Assembly: GCF_027497215.1 (NCBI RefSeq)
Contig: NZ_CP114904.1
Span: 6,168,501 to 6,232,500, forward strand
Origin: Micromonospora sp. WMMD812
GTDB lineage: Bacteria > Actinomycetota > Actinomycetes > Mycobacteriales > Micromonosporaceae
Direction: 5' to 3'
DNA length: 64,000 nucleotides
Position numbers and translations under genes: made by a program
In this document: positions 5,793 through 14,312 of the stretch, in pieces
How the letters are laid out: the number at the start of each line of letters is the position of its first letter
How positions within the stretch are numbered: the stretch's first letter is position 1
The notes under the pieces: model-generated
Told to the model about the DNA's origin: nothing
The model's input: only the letters and a program-made list of their open reading frames with translations
The model's database searches: none

Positions 5793-8624
5793 ATGCCGGA
5801 GCAGCAGAGCGGGGCACGGGTGGAGACGGCGACGCCGGATGCGGCCGGGCCGCCGCTGCTCGCGTCCCGGCTGACCCCGCCCGCGCTGCCCGAACCGGTG
5901 GTGGCCCGGCCCCGGCTGCTGCGCCGGCTCGACGCCGGCAGCGCCGGGCCGGTCACCCTGGTCCGGGCGCCGGCCGGGTGGGGCAAGACCACCCTGCTCG
6001 TCTCCTGGACCCGCCTCGTCGACGGCAGCGCCGGGGAGGGCGCCGACGTGCGCCCGGACGGCAGCGTCGCCGACCCGCGCCGGCCGACCCCGGCCTGGGT
6101 GTCCGTGGAGAGTGGCGACGACGGCGACCGGCTCTGGTTGTACCTGGCGGCGGCGCTGCGCGCCACGACGGATCCGGTGCTGGACCCGGCGGCGCCGGTG
6201 CCGGACCGGCCGCCCCGTCCCGACCAGCTGGAACTGCTGGCCGCCGCGCTGGCCGCCCGGGAGCGGCCGGTGCTGCTGGTCCTGGACGACCTGCACCGGG
6301 TCACCGACCCGGCGGCGCTGACCGGCCTGGAGTTCCTCCTCCGCCATGCCGAGCAGCGGTTGCGCCTGGTGGTCGGTGCGCGCGCCGGGCTGCCGCTGGC
6401 CGTGCACCGGCTCCGGCTGGCCGGCGAGCTGACCGAGATAGGCCCGGACGAGCTCGCCTTCACCGACGACGAGGTGGCCGATCTGCTCAGCGCGCACGGC
6501 GTGCGGCTGCCCGGCGCGGCGCTGCGCCGGCTGCGGGAGCGGACCGCTGGCTGGCCGGCGGCGCTCCGGTTCGCCGCGCTGGCGCTGGACCGTCAACCTG
6601 ACCCGGCGCGCTGGGTCGGTCGGTTCGGCGGGGACCAGCCGGAGATCGCTGGCTACCTGCACGAGGAAGTGCTGGCGGCGGTCGCGCCGGAGGCGCGCGA
6701 GCTGCTGCGGCGAACCGCGCTCGCCGAGACGGTCTGCGCCGACCTTGCGGACGCGCTCACCGGCCGCGCGGACGGCGAGCGCATGCTCGCCGACCTGTCC
6801 GGCGACCGTGGCCTGCTGAGCCGCGACGACAGCCGGCCGCCCTGGTACCGCTGCCACCCGCTGCTGACCGACCTGCTCCGGGCCGACCTGGCCCGGCTGC
6901 CCGCCGACGAGCTGCGCGACCTGCACCTGCGGGCCGCCGGCTGGTACGCCGACAACGGCCGCCCGGCCGAGGGGCTACGGCACGCGCTGACCGCCGGCCG
7001 GTGGGACCGGGCGACCGAACTCTTCGTCGCGCAGTGGCCGGAGCTGGCGCCGTACGACCGGGCCGGCGCGGACGGCCCGCCTCCGGCGTCTCCGCCGCCG
7101 GAGGCGGTGCGCCGGGACCCGGAACTCGCGCTCGCCTGCGCCGCCGAGCGGGCCCACGCCGGCGACGCCGCGGCCGCAGCCGGATACCTGCGCAGCGCCG
7201 CCGACCACGCGGGGACGCTACCCACGCCCCGGCGGGACCGCTTCCTGCGGCTCGCCACCGCGCTGGAGCTCACCCTCGCCCGCCTGGCCGGCGACCACGC
7301 CGAGGTGCGCGCCGCGGCCGCCCGGCTGGTTCGCGGCCGGATGACCGGGGCCGGCGAACCGCCGCCGAGCGCGGCGGGCGCCGGCCCGCGCGGCGGCGCC
7401 ACCGAGGACGCCGACCTGCGCGCCTTCGCCGGTACGGCGCTCGGGCTGGTCGAGCTTGCCGAGGGGCAGCTGCCCGGGGCGCGCTTCGCCCGTGCGCTGG
7501 CGGCGGCCGGGGAGGCCGGTCGGCCCCGCACCGAGCTGGTCTGCGCGAGCCGGTCGGCGCTGCTGCACGCGGTCCGGGGAGAGCTGCGGGCCGCCGAGAC
7601 CGCCGCCCAGGAGGCGCTGGCCATGCCGCCCTGTCACGGCTGGGCCTGCCGGCTCGACTGCGGGTACGCCTACCTGGCGCTCGCCGTCGTGGCGCTGCAC
7701 CGGGACCAGCCCGAGGAGAGCGCGGCGAACCTGGCCCTGGCCGCGCCGGCGACCGGCGGGGCGGAGCCGGACGACCGGCCCCCGGGGGCCGACGTGCCGG
7801 CCGCCGAGACCGTCGCCGCCGCCGTGGCCGCACTCTGTCGCGCGCGGCTGCTGCATGATCGGGGCGAGCCGGCGGCTGGACAGCGGCTGCTGGTCGAGGC
7901 CCGGGACCGGCTGGCCGACCGGCCCACCGGTGCCGACCTGGCGTACCTGCTGCTGGCCGCCGAGGCCGACCTTCGTGGCGCCCGAGGAGACCTGGACACG
8001 GCGCGGGAGCTGCTCACCCGGCCGGTGCGGGAACAGGCCGGGCCGGTGGCGCCGCTGGCGGTGGCACTGGCCCGGGTCGAACTACGGGCGGGCGATCCGC
8101 GGGCCGCCGGCCGGGCGCTGCCGGACTGGCAGGCGGCGGAGGCGTCCGACTGGCCGTTGGCGCTGCGCCTCGAGGCGGGCCTGCTCGACGCGGTCCTGGC
8201 CCGCCATGCCGGAGACGAGCGCCGCGCCGGCCGGGTTCTCGAGCAGATGCTCGACCTGGCCGGCCCGGAGGGCTTCCGGCGGGTCTTCACCCGGGCCGAG
8301 CCGGCCGTACGGGATCTGCTCGCCGCCCACCTCGACACCGGCACCGCGCACTGGCCGATGGTGAGCGACCTGGTCCGGGGCGCGGACGAGCCGGCGGACC
8401 GGGGGGCGGCCGAGCCGGCGCCGGCGCTGGACGAGCCGCTGACCGAGCGGGAACTCACCATCCTGCGTTACCTGCAGAGCATCCTGTCCAACGTCGAGAT
8501 CGCCAGCGAGCTGTCCCTGTCGGTCAACACGGTGAAGACCCACGTCCGCAACATCTACCGCAAGCTCGACGCGACCCGCCGCCGCGAGGCGGTACGGCGG
8601 GCGCGTGAGCTACGGCTGATCTGA
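5793..8624 (+). CDS. Large LuxR-family ATP-dependent regulator (MalT/LAL type)
   Basis: A 943-residue transcriptional activator with STAND-type architecture. The N-terminal NTPase carries a Walker A motif RAPAGWGKTT and a Walker B motif VLLVLDDLHRV. A winged-helix region follows, then a long Ala/Leu/Arg-rich helical (TPR-like) middle from about residue 380 to 850. The last 60 residues are a LuxR HTH: LTERELTILRYL, SNVEIASELSLSVNTVKTHV and NIYRKL. Such proteins bind a small inducer and ATP, oligomerise and activate transcription; none of its targets is evident here. The low-complexity stretch around residue 170 of the reading frame (Gly/Pro/Arg) is ordinary for this group. The start is ATG 5793, giving the usual arm ahead of LLASRLTPP. 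Confidence 0.88.
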   Translation: MPEQQSGARVETATPDAAGPPLLASRLTPPALPEPVVARPRLLRRLDAGSAGPVTLVRAPAGWGKTTLLVSWTRLVDGSAGEGADVRPDGSVADPRRPTPAWVSVESGDDGDRLWLYLAAALRATTDPVLDPAAPVPDRPPRPDQLELLAAALAARERPVLLVLDDLHRVTDPAALTGLEFLLRHAEQRLRLVVGARAGLPLAVHRLRLAGELTEIGPDELAFTDDEVADLLSAHGVRLPGAALRRLRERTAGWPAALRFAALALDRQPDPARWVGRFGGDQPEIAGYLHEEVLAAVAPEARELLRRTALAETVCADLADALTGRADGERMLADLSGDRGLLSRDDSRPPWYRCHPLLTDLLRADLARLPADELRDLHLRAAGWYADNGRPAEGLRHALTAGRWDRATELFVAQWPELAPYDRAGADGPPPASPPPEAVRRDPELALACAAERAHAGDAAAAAGYLRSAADHAGTLPTPRRDRFLRLATALELTLARLAGDHAEVRAAAARLVRGRMTGAGEPPPSAAGAGPRGGATEDADLRAFAGTALGLVELAEGQLPGARFARALAAAGEAGRPRTELVCASRSALLHAVRGELRAAETAAQEALAMPPCHGWACRLDCGYAYLALAVVALHRDQPEESAANLALAAPATGGAEPDDRPPGADVPAAETVAAAVAALCRARLLHDRGEPAAGQRLLVEARDRLADRPTGADLAYLLLAAEADLRGARGDLDTARELLTRPVREQAGPVAPLAVALARVELRAGDPRAAGRALPDWQAAEASDWPLALRLEAGLLDAVLARHAGDERRAGRVLEQMLDLAGPEGFRRVFTRAEPAVRDLLAAHLDTGTAHWPMVSDLVRGADEPADRGAAEPAPALDEPLTERELTILRYLQSILSNVEIASELSLSVNTVKTHVRNIYRKLDATRRREAVRRARELRLI

Positions 8625-8695
8625 GCCGGGTCGGCCGCGCAGCGCCGGGTCGGCCGGTCTGTGCCCGGGTCGGCCGGGCCGTGCCGGGTCGGCCG
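8625..8695. repeat. Short degenerate tandem repeat between convergent genes
   Basis: GCCGGGTCGGCCG occurs four times with a 19-20 base period (near 8625, 8644, 8664 and 8683) directly after the LuxR-family stop and before the convergent DsbA-like gene. The arms are self-complementary (CGGCCGACCCGGC), so the array can form hairpins and may terminate transcription on both strands. Confidence 0.6.
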
Positions 8696-8704
8696 GTCCG
8701 CGCC

Positions 8705-9253
8705 TCAGGTGTCGGACGCGGCGTCCACTGCGGCGAGCAGGTCGGGCAGGGCGTACCCGCCGTCGTGGCGGACGTCGTTGATGAACAGGGTCGGGGTGCC
8801 GTTCACCCCGCTGCGGATGCCGCCGACGAAGTCCCGCCGCACCCGGTCGGCGTGCGCCTGCCGTTCCACCTCGGCGCCGATCTCGTCCGGCGGCAGGCCG
8901 AGTTGCTCGACGCCGAGCGACAGGTGCACCGGGTCGAGCTGGTCCTGGTGCTCGAACAGCCAGTCGTGCATCTCCCAGAACCGCCCCCGCGTCCCGGCCG
9001 CCTCGGCCGCCTCGGCGGCGCTCTCCGCGTACGGGTGCACGTTGGCGATCGGGAAGTGGCGGTAGACCAGGCGGACCGTCCCGTCCCGCTGCCGGAGCAT
9101 CTCGTGCAGGTTCGGGTACGCGGCGCCGCAGAACCGGCACTGGAAGTCGCCGTACTCGACGACGGTCACCGGCGCGTCCGGCGCGCCCCGGACATGGTCG
9201 CTCTCGGTCACCGGCGTCCGCAGACGGGCGGTGACCTGCAAGGGCGTGATCAT
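8705..9253 (-). CDS. DsbA-family (thioredoxin-like) disulfide oxidoreductase, cytoplasmic
   Basis: A 182-residue protein with the DsbA/DsbG-like thioredoxin fold: VTVVEYGDFQCRFCGAAYP carries the CRFC active site (C39, C42), a helical insertion follows, and GVNGTPTLFIND supplies the cis-proline loop. No signal peptide is visible, so it is probably cytoplasmic, like actinobacterial members of this family. Its ATG overlaps the end of the upstream peroxiredoxin gene by 4 bases, so the two are translationally coupled. That suggests it reduces or acts with the peroxiredoxin (inference). Confidence 0.85.
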   Translation of the reverse strand: MITPLQVTARLRTPVTESDHVRGAPDAPVTVVEYGDFQCRFCGAAYPNLHEMLRQRDGTVRLVYRHFPIANVHPYAESAAEAAEAAGTRGRFWEMHDWLFEHQDQLDPVHLSLGVEQLGLPPDEIGAEVERQAHADRVRRDFVGGIRSGVNGTPTLFINDVRHDGGYALPDLLAAVDAASDT

Positions 9254-9756
9254 CCGGCCACCACCTGCCGATCGGCGGCCAGCCGCTCCAGCGCGTCGAG
9301 GATGCCGTCCGCCCCCGGGTTGACGTCGGGCGGGGAGAGGTGACTCCAGGCCACCGTGCCGTCCGGGCCGAGCACCACCAGCGCCCGCGCGGCCTCGCCC
9401 TGCGGGGTGTAGGCGCCGTACGCGCGGGCCACCTCGCCCTTGGGCTCGAAGTCGGCGAGCAGCGGGAACTCGATGCCCTGGCTCTGCGCGAACGCCCGGT
9501 GCGACCAGATGCTGTCCACCGAGATGCCGAGCACCGCGGCGCGGTAGCGGTCGAACTCGGGCATGGCGGCCTGGTAGAGCGCCATCTGGTCGCCGCAGAC
9601 CGGGGTCCAGTCGGCCGGGTAGAAGGCGAGCACCACCGGCCGGCCGCGGTACTCGCCGGGGCCGGTGCGCCGCCCGTCCGGGGTGGCCGGCAGGGTGAAG
9701 TCGGGCCCCGGCCGGCCCGGTCCGATCAGCCCGTTCGGATCAGTCATGACTCCCAC
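9250..9756 (-). CDS. Peroxiredoxin (AhpC/TSA family), single cysteine
   Basis: A 168-residue AhpC/TSA-family peroxidase. The peroxidatic site is ADWTPVCGDQ (C54), followed by LGISVDSIWSHRAFA, as in the bacterioferritin-comigratory and AhpE groups. There is no second cysteine in the protein, so it should work by a 1-Cys mechanism and needs an external thiol. The downstream coupled DsbA-like CXXC protein is a natural candidate. A GTG at 9756 is used because GGGAG lies 5 bases upstream of it; the internal ATG at 9747 (MTDPNGL) is also possible but has poor spacing. Confidence 0.88.
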   Translation of the reverse strand: MGVMTDPNGLIGPGRPGPDFTLPATPDGRRTGPGEYRGRPVVLAFYPADWTPVCGDQMALYQAAMPEFDRYRAAVLGISVDSIWSHRAFAQSQGIEFPLLADFEPKGEVARAYGAYTPQGEAARALVVLGPDGTVAWSHLSPPDVNPGADGILDALERLAADRQVVAG

Positions 9757-9801
9757 GCTCGCTCCCGGTCGGGTGAGGCCGGCTCACCCGGGCCGGGTGG
9801 T

Positions 9802-10488
9802 TCAGCGGAGCACGGGGGCGACCGCGAGGTGGTTCTGCACCTCCCGGATGCCCGGCGCCGACCAGGCCACCCGCTCCACCTCGGCCCGTTCCGGCATCGA
9901 GTGCACCAGCCCGGACAGCAGCACGGTGTCGCCGTGGACCCGCACGGTGACCCGCTCGGCCTCGGTGGCCCGGCTGCGGGCCAGCGCGTCGACGATCCGT
10001 TGGGCCAGTTCGTGCCCGTCCGGGCGGATGGCCGGGCGGACGGTGATCCCGTTGCTGACGCCCCGGACGCCGGCGAGCCGGCTGACCACCCGCTCGGCCG
10101 CCCGTCGCTGGTACTCCCACTCCGCCTCGCCGTGCAGGGTCACCCAGCCGGCGGAGACGGTCACCTGCATCTGCTCGACCGGGACGAACGCGTCCCACTC
10201 CAGGGCGTGCCCGACCGCCGCGGCGATGTCCGGGTCGGCGCGCTCCGCCCCGCCGGGCAGCTGCACGGCCAGATCGTTGGCGACCGCGCGGACCCGGGTC
10301 ACCCGGTGCGCGGCCCGCTCGGCGGCCCACTTCTTGGCGTAGCTGTCCACCCGGCCGGTCAGCGTGACGACGCCCTCGGAGACGGTCACGCCGATCTCGT
10401 GCGGTCGTACCCGCGGTTCCCACGTCAGCTCGTCGAGGACGTCGGACTGGATGTCCTGGTCGGTGCGGGTGATCGTCTCGGTGGCCAT
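9802..10488 (-). CDS. Triple BON-domain protein
   Basis: A 228-residue protein with three consecutive BON domains (about residues 10-75, 80-145 and 150-220). Each shows the alpha-beta signature with V-x-V-x-x-G-x-V-x-L-x-G: VTVSEGVVTLTGRV, VTVSAGWVTLHGE and VRVHGDTVLLSGLV. BON domains (OsmY type) bind phospholipid or other membrane surfaces and occur in osmotic or envelope stress proteins. No signal peptide is seen. ATG 10488 is preceded by GAGGAGGGACAG. The gene stands alone, 45 bases from the peroxiredoxin start. Confidence 0.85.
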   Translation of the reverse strand: MATETITRTDQDIQSDVLDELTWEPRVRPHEIGVTVSEGVVTLTGRVDSYAKKWAAERAAHRVTRVRAVANDLAVQLPGGAERADPDIAAAVGHALEWDAFVPVEQMQVTVSAGWVTLHGEAEWEYQRRAAERVVSRLAGVRGVSNGITVRPAIRPDGHELAQRIVDALARSRATEAERVTVRVHGDTVLLSGLVHSMPERAEVERVAWSAPGIREVQNHLAVAPVLR

Positions 10489-10760
10489 CTGTCCCTCCTC
10501 CGGTCTCCCCGGGCGGCGCCAGCACGCACGCCCGCGTCCACCGATCCTGTCGCCGGGCCGGGTGACGTCCCCTCGCCCGGCCGGGGTGAGTCGCGCTGGG
10601 AGCGATTCCATCGCCGCTGACCGTCGATTAGGGTGAGCGCGTGACGGCGCCGTGGTGATCCGCGCCGCCCGCTGAACTCCGGGCCCGGGCGTGGTCGGCG
10701 GCGCCCGGGCCACCGGAGCCCGTTGCCCAAAGGCCCGCCGGCCCCCACCCCGGCCGCCCC

Positions 10761-10821
10761 GTTGATCATGAAGTTGTTGTCACCCGTGCCGGCGTGTCGC
10801 GACAACAACTTCATGATCAAC
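10761..10821. repeat. Perfect palindromic repeat, GATCATG family, intergenic
   Basis: Two perfectly complementary 21-base arms (10761-10781 and 10801-10821, core GATCATGAAGTTGTTG) flank a 19-base loop. It is noticeably A+T-rich against its surroundings and lies in the 430-base gap 10489-10921, which otherwise shows no gene. The terminal core matches the repeat at 1642-1710. The gap also contains the upstream regions of the BON-domain gene. Confidence 0.85.
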
Positions 10822-10921
10822 AGGAAGTGGGCGGGGCGCGGGGGTGGGGTGGGCGGACGTGGGCGGGCCCCGACCGGCGGTGCCGGTCGGGGCCCGGGTG
10901 GTGCGTCGGGGTTGCGGGCGG

Positions 10922-11329
10922 TCAGAGGTCCCGGCTGGCGGGGGAGTTCGGGCGGTCGACGTCGACGAACTCGATGTCGTCCACCGCCGGGTCCTCCCTG
11001 CTGCCGGCGGCCCGCGCGGCGGTGCCGGCGGCCCAGCCGATCGCGGCGCCGACGAGCGCCGCGCTGATCAGCAGCGCCCACGGCAGCGCCGGCCGGCGAC
11101 CGGCGAGCGCGTCGAACGCCAGGACCGCGCGCCGACGGGCCTCGTCAGCGGTGGACCCGACCAGGTCGCCGGCCTCGTCACCGAGCCGATGACCCCCGCG
11201 GCGGGCGGTGCGGGCGGTGTCCCGCACGGTGTCCCCCGCGGAGCCGACGGCGGAGACCAGGTGCTGCCACGCCTGATCGGCGATCCGCTCGGGTCTGCTG
11301 CGGCGGTCCAGCAGGTTGGTTCCGAACAT
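10922..11329 (-). CDS. Small membrane protein with one transmembrane helix, function unknown
   Basis: A 135-residue protein: an amphipathic, Arg/Ala/Asp-rich N-terminal half with apolipoprotein-like helices (AVGSAGDTVRDTARTARRG), a single hydrophobic helix around residues 85-105 (WALLISAALVGAAIGWAAG), then a short acidic tail (DDIEFVDVDRP). This build (helical stalk, one membrane anchor, cytoplasmic tail) is frequent among uncharacterised actinobacterial envelope proteins. ATG 11329 follows GAGGAGGTAGTGACG. Upstream on the same strand is the poly-Asp mini-lipoprotein, 132 bases away. Confidence 0.7.
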   Translation of the reverse strand: MFGTNLLDRRSRPERIADQAWQHLVSAVGSAGDTVRDTARTARRGGHRLGDEAGDLVGSTADEARRRAVLAFDALAGRRPALPWALLISAALVGAAIGWAAGTAARAAGSREDPAVDDIEFVDVDRPNSPASRDL

Positions 11330-11461
11330 CGTCACTACCTCCTCGGGCGGCCGAGGTCCGCGGCCACATCGGACCTCGGCATCTGTCCAGCGCGTCACGG
11401 TTCGCTCACCGGCCAGTGCCCCGTCCGCCGTCACGGCAAACCCGACCGACGGGCGGCGGCT

Positions 11462-11602
11462 TCAGTGCAGCACGACCACGGCGGCCCCGCGGGCGAAGTC
11501 GTCGTCGTCATCATCGTCGTCGTCACCGCCGCCGAAGCCGCAGGCCAGTACGAGGGCGAGCAGGAGGCCGACGCCGGCCACCCCGGCGAGTCTCTTGATC
11601 AT
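11462..11602 (-). CDS. 46-residue lipoprotein with a nine-aspartate run
   Basis: Short frame starting ATG 11602. It begins MIKRLAGVAGVG and continues LLLALVLACGFGGG, a textbook signal peptide with lipobox VLAC (lipidated Cys at residue 21), then nine consecutive aspartates, then FARGAAVVVLH and a stop. GGAGAGG lies 7 bases upstream of the ATG. Mature length would be only 26 residues. The acidic tract could bind divalent cations at the cell surface (inference). I know no named family. Confidence 0.65.
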   Translation of the reverse strand: MIKRLAGVAGVGLLLALVLACGFGGGDDDDDDDDDFARGAAVVVLH

Positions 11603-11933
11603 TGATGGTCCTCTCCGTCATGGTGGGCTCCCGGCCGATGCTAGGCAGTGGCGGCAACCGCGCGGCCGGGCCGCGGGCGGGGCGGCCACGCCCGGGACGT
11701 GCCGTTTCGGCCCGAGTGGCCGGCACCGGCTACCCTGGGTCGGCGACGCGTCGGTGTGGCGAATCGTTGGACGAACAGACGAAGAGAAAAGTCCGGACAA
11801 GGGTGACAAGGTGTGCCCTGATCCGCGAATTGCTCATCCCGAGGGGTGGCGACCGAGGCCGTTGGAGGAATACTCTCGGTCGCGGCCCGCGTACTGATGA
11901 GGCGCCCGGGGACGGGCGGGTGGAGGTGCTCGC
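11603..11933. other. Divergent intergenic region ahead of the STAS-domain gene
   Basis: This 331-base stretch holds the ribosome-binding site of the mini-lipoprotein (GGAGAGG) and, to the right, an A+T-richer stretch (around 11760-11800) likely to contain the STAS-gene promoter. No further gene is supported; short frames here have poor third-position GC. Confidence 0.5.
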
Positions 11934-12296
11934 GTGAGCCTGTCGATCGTGAAGTCGGTTCTGTCCGGTGGTGTGGTGGAGATCGCCCCGCGTGGTGAGA
12001 TCGACGTCGACACCGCCTACGAGGTGCGCGAGGCGATCGCCGAGGTGCTCGCCAAGGGGCGCCCGACCCGGATCGAGCTCAACATGCGGCTCGTCACCTT
12101 CATCGACTCCGTCGGCATCAGCGCGATGGTCGCCGGTTTCCAGACCGCCGAGGTGAGCGGGGTGAAGCTCGTCGTCACCGAGCCGAGCCGCTTCGTGCAC
12201 CGCCAGCTCTGGGTGACCGGCCTGCTCGGTCTGTTCGGCGCGCCGGAGCCCTACTACGCCGGCGCCGCCGCGCCCGAGGTGCTCCCGGGCGCCTGA
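11934..12296 (+). CDS. STAS-domain anti-sigma factor antagonist
   Basis: A 120-residue protein consisting of one STAS domain: VVEIAPRGEIDVDTAYEVREAI, then LNMRLVTFIDSVGISAMV, where the serine of D-S-V-G-I is the usual phosphorylation site of SpoIIAA/RsbV-type antagonists. It should bind and titrate an anti-sigma kinase when dephosphorylated, releasing an alternative sigma factor. No kinase or sigma gene is adjacent, so the partner is elsewhere. It starts at GTG 11934 after a GGAGG-containing leader. Confidence 0.88.
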   Translation: MSLSIVKSVLSGGVVEIAPRGEIDVDTAYEVREAIAEVLAKGRPTRIELNMRLVTFIDSVGISAMVAGFQTAEVSGVKLVVTEPSRFVHRQLWVTGLLGLFGAPEPYYAGAAAPEVLPGA

Positions 12297-12329
12297 CGCC
12301 CCACCCGCGCCCGAGCCGCTTCCGAGGGA

Positions 12330-13154
12330 TCACGGTTCGCCGAGGCCGGACAGGTCCACGTCGGCGACCTCGGTGACCGCCCGGATCGCCGTGACCGAGG
12401 CGTACCCGTCGGCCAGCAGGGCCAGGTCGGTGCCCGGCTGCACCGCCTGACCGGGCTCCTCCAGCGAGGTGCGGACGAAGCCGTGCCCGGACTCGGCGAC
12501 GGTCATCTGCACCTGACCGAAGGTGGCCAGCGTGCCCCGGCGCACCCCGCGCAGCCTCTCGTGCGGCACGTCCGGTGCGTTGACGTTGAGGATGCTCTCC
12601 ACCGGCCCGGCGATCAGTCGGGGAAGCAGGTCCAGGGCGACCCGGGCGGCCGTGGACCAGTGCCGCTCGGCGTCGCGAACGCGGGCGGCGGCGGCCACCG
12701 CCGCGCCGCCGCTGGCCGCGGTGGCCTCCCCGACGGTGAGGACGTCCAGCGAGACCGCCATCGCCCGGCAGCCGTTCGCGGCGGCGGTGAACGCGGCGCC
12801 GACGGTGCCGGAGTGCAGCACCGCGCGCCCCGCGTTGGCGCCCCGGTTGATGCCGGAGAGCACCACCGTCGGCGGTGGCCCGAACGCGCCGTGCACCGCG
12901 ATCAGCGCGATGAAGCCGGGGGAGCCGCCCACCCCGAAGGCCGGCACGCCGGACAGCCCCGGCAGCGGATGGTCGCGGACCACCACCTGCCCCTCCTGCT
13001 CGACCGCCGTCATCGCCGCGCTGGTGCCGCTCGCCTCCTCCAGCGGGGCGGCGACCACCACGTCCAGGCCGCGCTCGACGGCCGCGCGCGCCAGCGCCTG
13101 GATGCCGGGGGCGGCGATCCCGTCGTCGTTGGTCACCAGCACCCGATGCGTCAT
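12330..13154 (-). CDS. surE: 5'/3'-nucleotidase SurE
   Basis: A 274-residue SurE phosphatase that hydrolyses nucleoside monophosphates. The metal-binding N-terminus VLVTNDDGIAAPG (D10, D11) and the SGINRGANAG loop are diagnostic; AAPLEEASGTSAA is the third conserved block. Its ATG overlaps the stop of the upstream PfkB-kinase gene (ATGA), so the two are cotranslated and may act on related sugar or nucleoside phosphates (inference). Confidence 0.92.
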   Translation of the reverse strand: MTHRVLVTNDDGIAAPGIQALARAAVERGLDVVVAAPLEEASGTSAAMTAVEQEGQVVVRDHPLPGLSGVPAFGVGGSPGFIALIAVHGAFGPPPTVVLSGINRGANAGRAVLHSGTVGAAFTAAANGCRAMAVSLDVLTVGEATAASGGAAVAAAARVRDAERHWSTAARVALDLLPRLIAGPVESILNVNAPDVPHERLRGVRRGTLATFGQVQMTVAESGHGFVRTSLEEPGQAVQPGTDLALLADGYASVTAIRAVTEVADVDLSGLGEP

Positions 13155-14128
13155 CGTCCCGCCGCCCGGTCGGCCAGCTCGTCCGGCGTGGTGCGTTCCT
13201 GCGGCCGGCCTCCGGCGGGCACCAGCCGGACCCGGTCCACCAGGCCGGCGATCGAGTCGAGCCGCCCGGTGCCGAGGCCGTGCCGGGTGACGTTCAACGC
13301 TCCGGCCGCCGCGCCGGTCCGGATCGCCGTGCGGATGTCGCCGCCGGCGGCCAGCACGGTCGCCACGCCGGCGGTCATCGAGTCACCCGCTCCCCGCGGG
13401 TCGGCCGCCTCGAGGCGGGGCATCTCCACCTCGAACACCTCGCCGTCGACCAGGGCGAGCGCCGGCTGGTCGGCCCGGCTCACGACCACGTTCTCGGCGC
13501 CGGCGGCGTGCAGGTCGTAGAGCGCCCGGGTCAGCTGCTCCTCGTCCTCGTCGGCGGCGCGACCGTCGCGGATCAGCTCCTCGTGGCTGACCTTGAGGAA
13601 GAAGACCCCGCTGGCCAGCACCGCCGCGAGGTGGTCGCCGGAGAGGTCGACCACCACCCGGCCGCCGTTGGCGCCGAGATCCGCGGCGAACCGCCGGTAC
13701 AGGTCCGCCGGGACGAGCATGGGGTCGTTCGGCCCGCTGAGCACGCTGACCGGCGCGCGCAACCCCTCGCCGAGCGCCAGGTTGTAAAGCTCGTCCAGCT
13801 CGTGCCGGCCCAGCGGCTGTCCCGGCACCGCCACGATCTCCTGCCGGGAGCCCTCGCGTCGATCGTGGACGTAGCCGCCGCAGCCGGACTCGCGGACCAC
13901 CACCTTGAGGTCCACTCCCTCGCTGACCAGCAGCGGCTCCAGCACCTGGCCGATCTCGCCGCCGAGCGCCGTGCAGAGCACGACCTCGCCACCGAGCGAA
14001 ACGATCATCCGGGCCTGCCAGACGCCCTGCCCGCCCGGGTGCAGGTGGATCTCCGGTTGGCCGCTCGGCTGGTCCACCGTCACCGTGAGCAGGGGCGTGG
14101 GGGCGAAGACCATCACGTGCCCGCTCAT
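13151..14128 (-). CDS. PfkB-family carbohydrate kinase (1-phosphofructokinase/tagatose-kinase-like)
   Basis: A 325-residue ribokinase-fold kinase. The N-terminus VMVFAPTPLLTVTVDQ and LHPGGQGVWQARMIVSLGG match the substrate-binding region of LacC/FruK-type hexose-phosphate kinases. The C-terminal motif ADPRGAGDSMTAGV holds the catalytic base (D249) and anion hole. ATG 14128 is preceded by GGACGG. Coupled by a 4-base overlap to surE. The FruK-like start suggests a phosphorylated sugar substrate, but no PTS or transporter gene is adjacent. Confidence 0.82.
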   Translation of the reverse strand: MSGHVMVFAPTPLLTVTVDQPSGQPEIHLHPGGQGVWQARMIVSLGGEVVLCTALGGEIGQVLEPLLVSEGVDLKVVVRESGCGGYVHDRREGSRQEIVAVPGQPLGRHELDELYNLALGEGLRAPVSVLSGPNDPMLVPADLYRRFAADLGANGGRVVVDLSGDHLAAVLASGVFFLKVSHEELIRDGRAADEDEEQLTRALYDLHAAGAENVVVSRADQPALALVDGEVFEVEMPRLEAADPRGAGDSMTAGVATVLAAGGDIRTAIRTGAAAGALNVTRHGLGTGRLDSIAGLVDRVRLVPAGGRPQERTTPDELADRAAGR

Positions 14129-14312
14129 GCTTCGTATCCGTCCATGGGTCCCGCCACCTCTCCTCGGCCCGTCTCCGCGCCTGATTCCCCGCCGGTTGAC
14201 CGTCATGCGAACGGGACCCGAACGCGCGGTATCCGGTCGGCGGCCGTCCGGGCGTTGCCAGCCGGGGCGGCGTACGCGACGATCGGGCGATCGACGGCGG
14301 TGGGGAGACGGT

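Noticed and set aside
5793..8624. Several long open frames on the opposite strand and other frames of the LuxR-family gene
   Set aside because: At this GC content, antisense frames stay open by composition alone. Third-position bias and recognisable motifs support only the plus-strand 943-residue frame.
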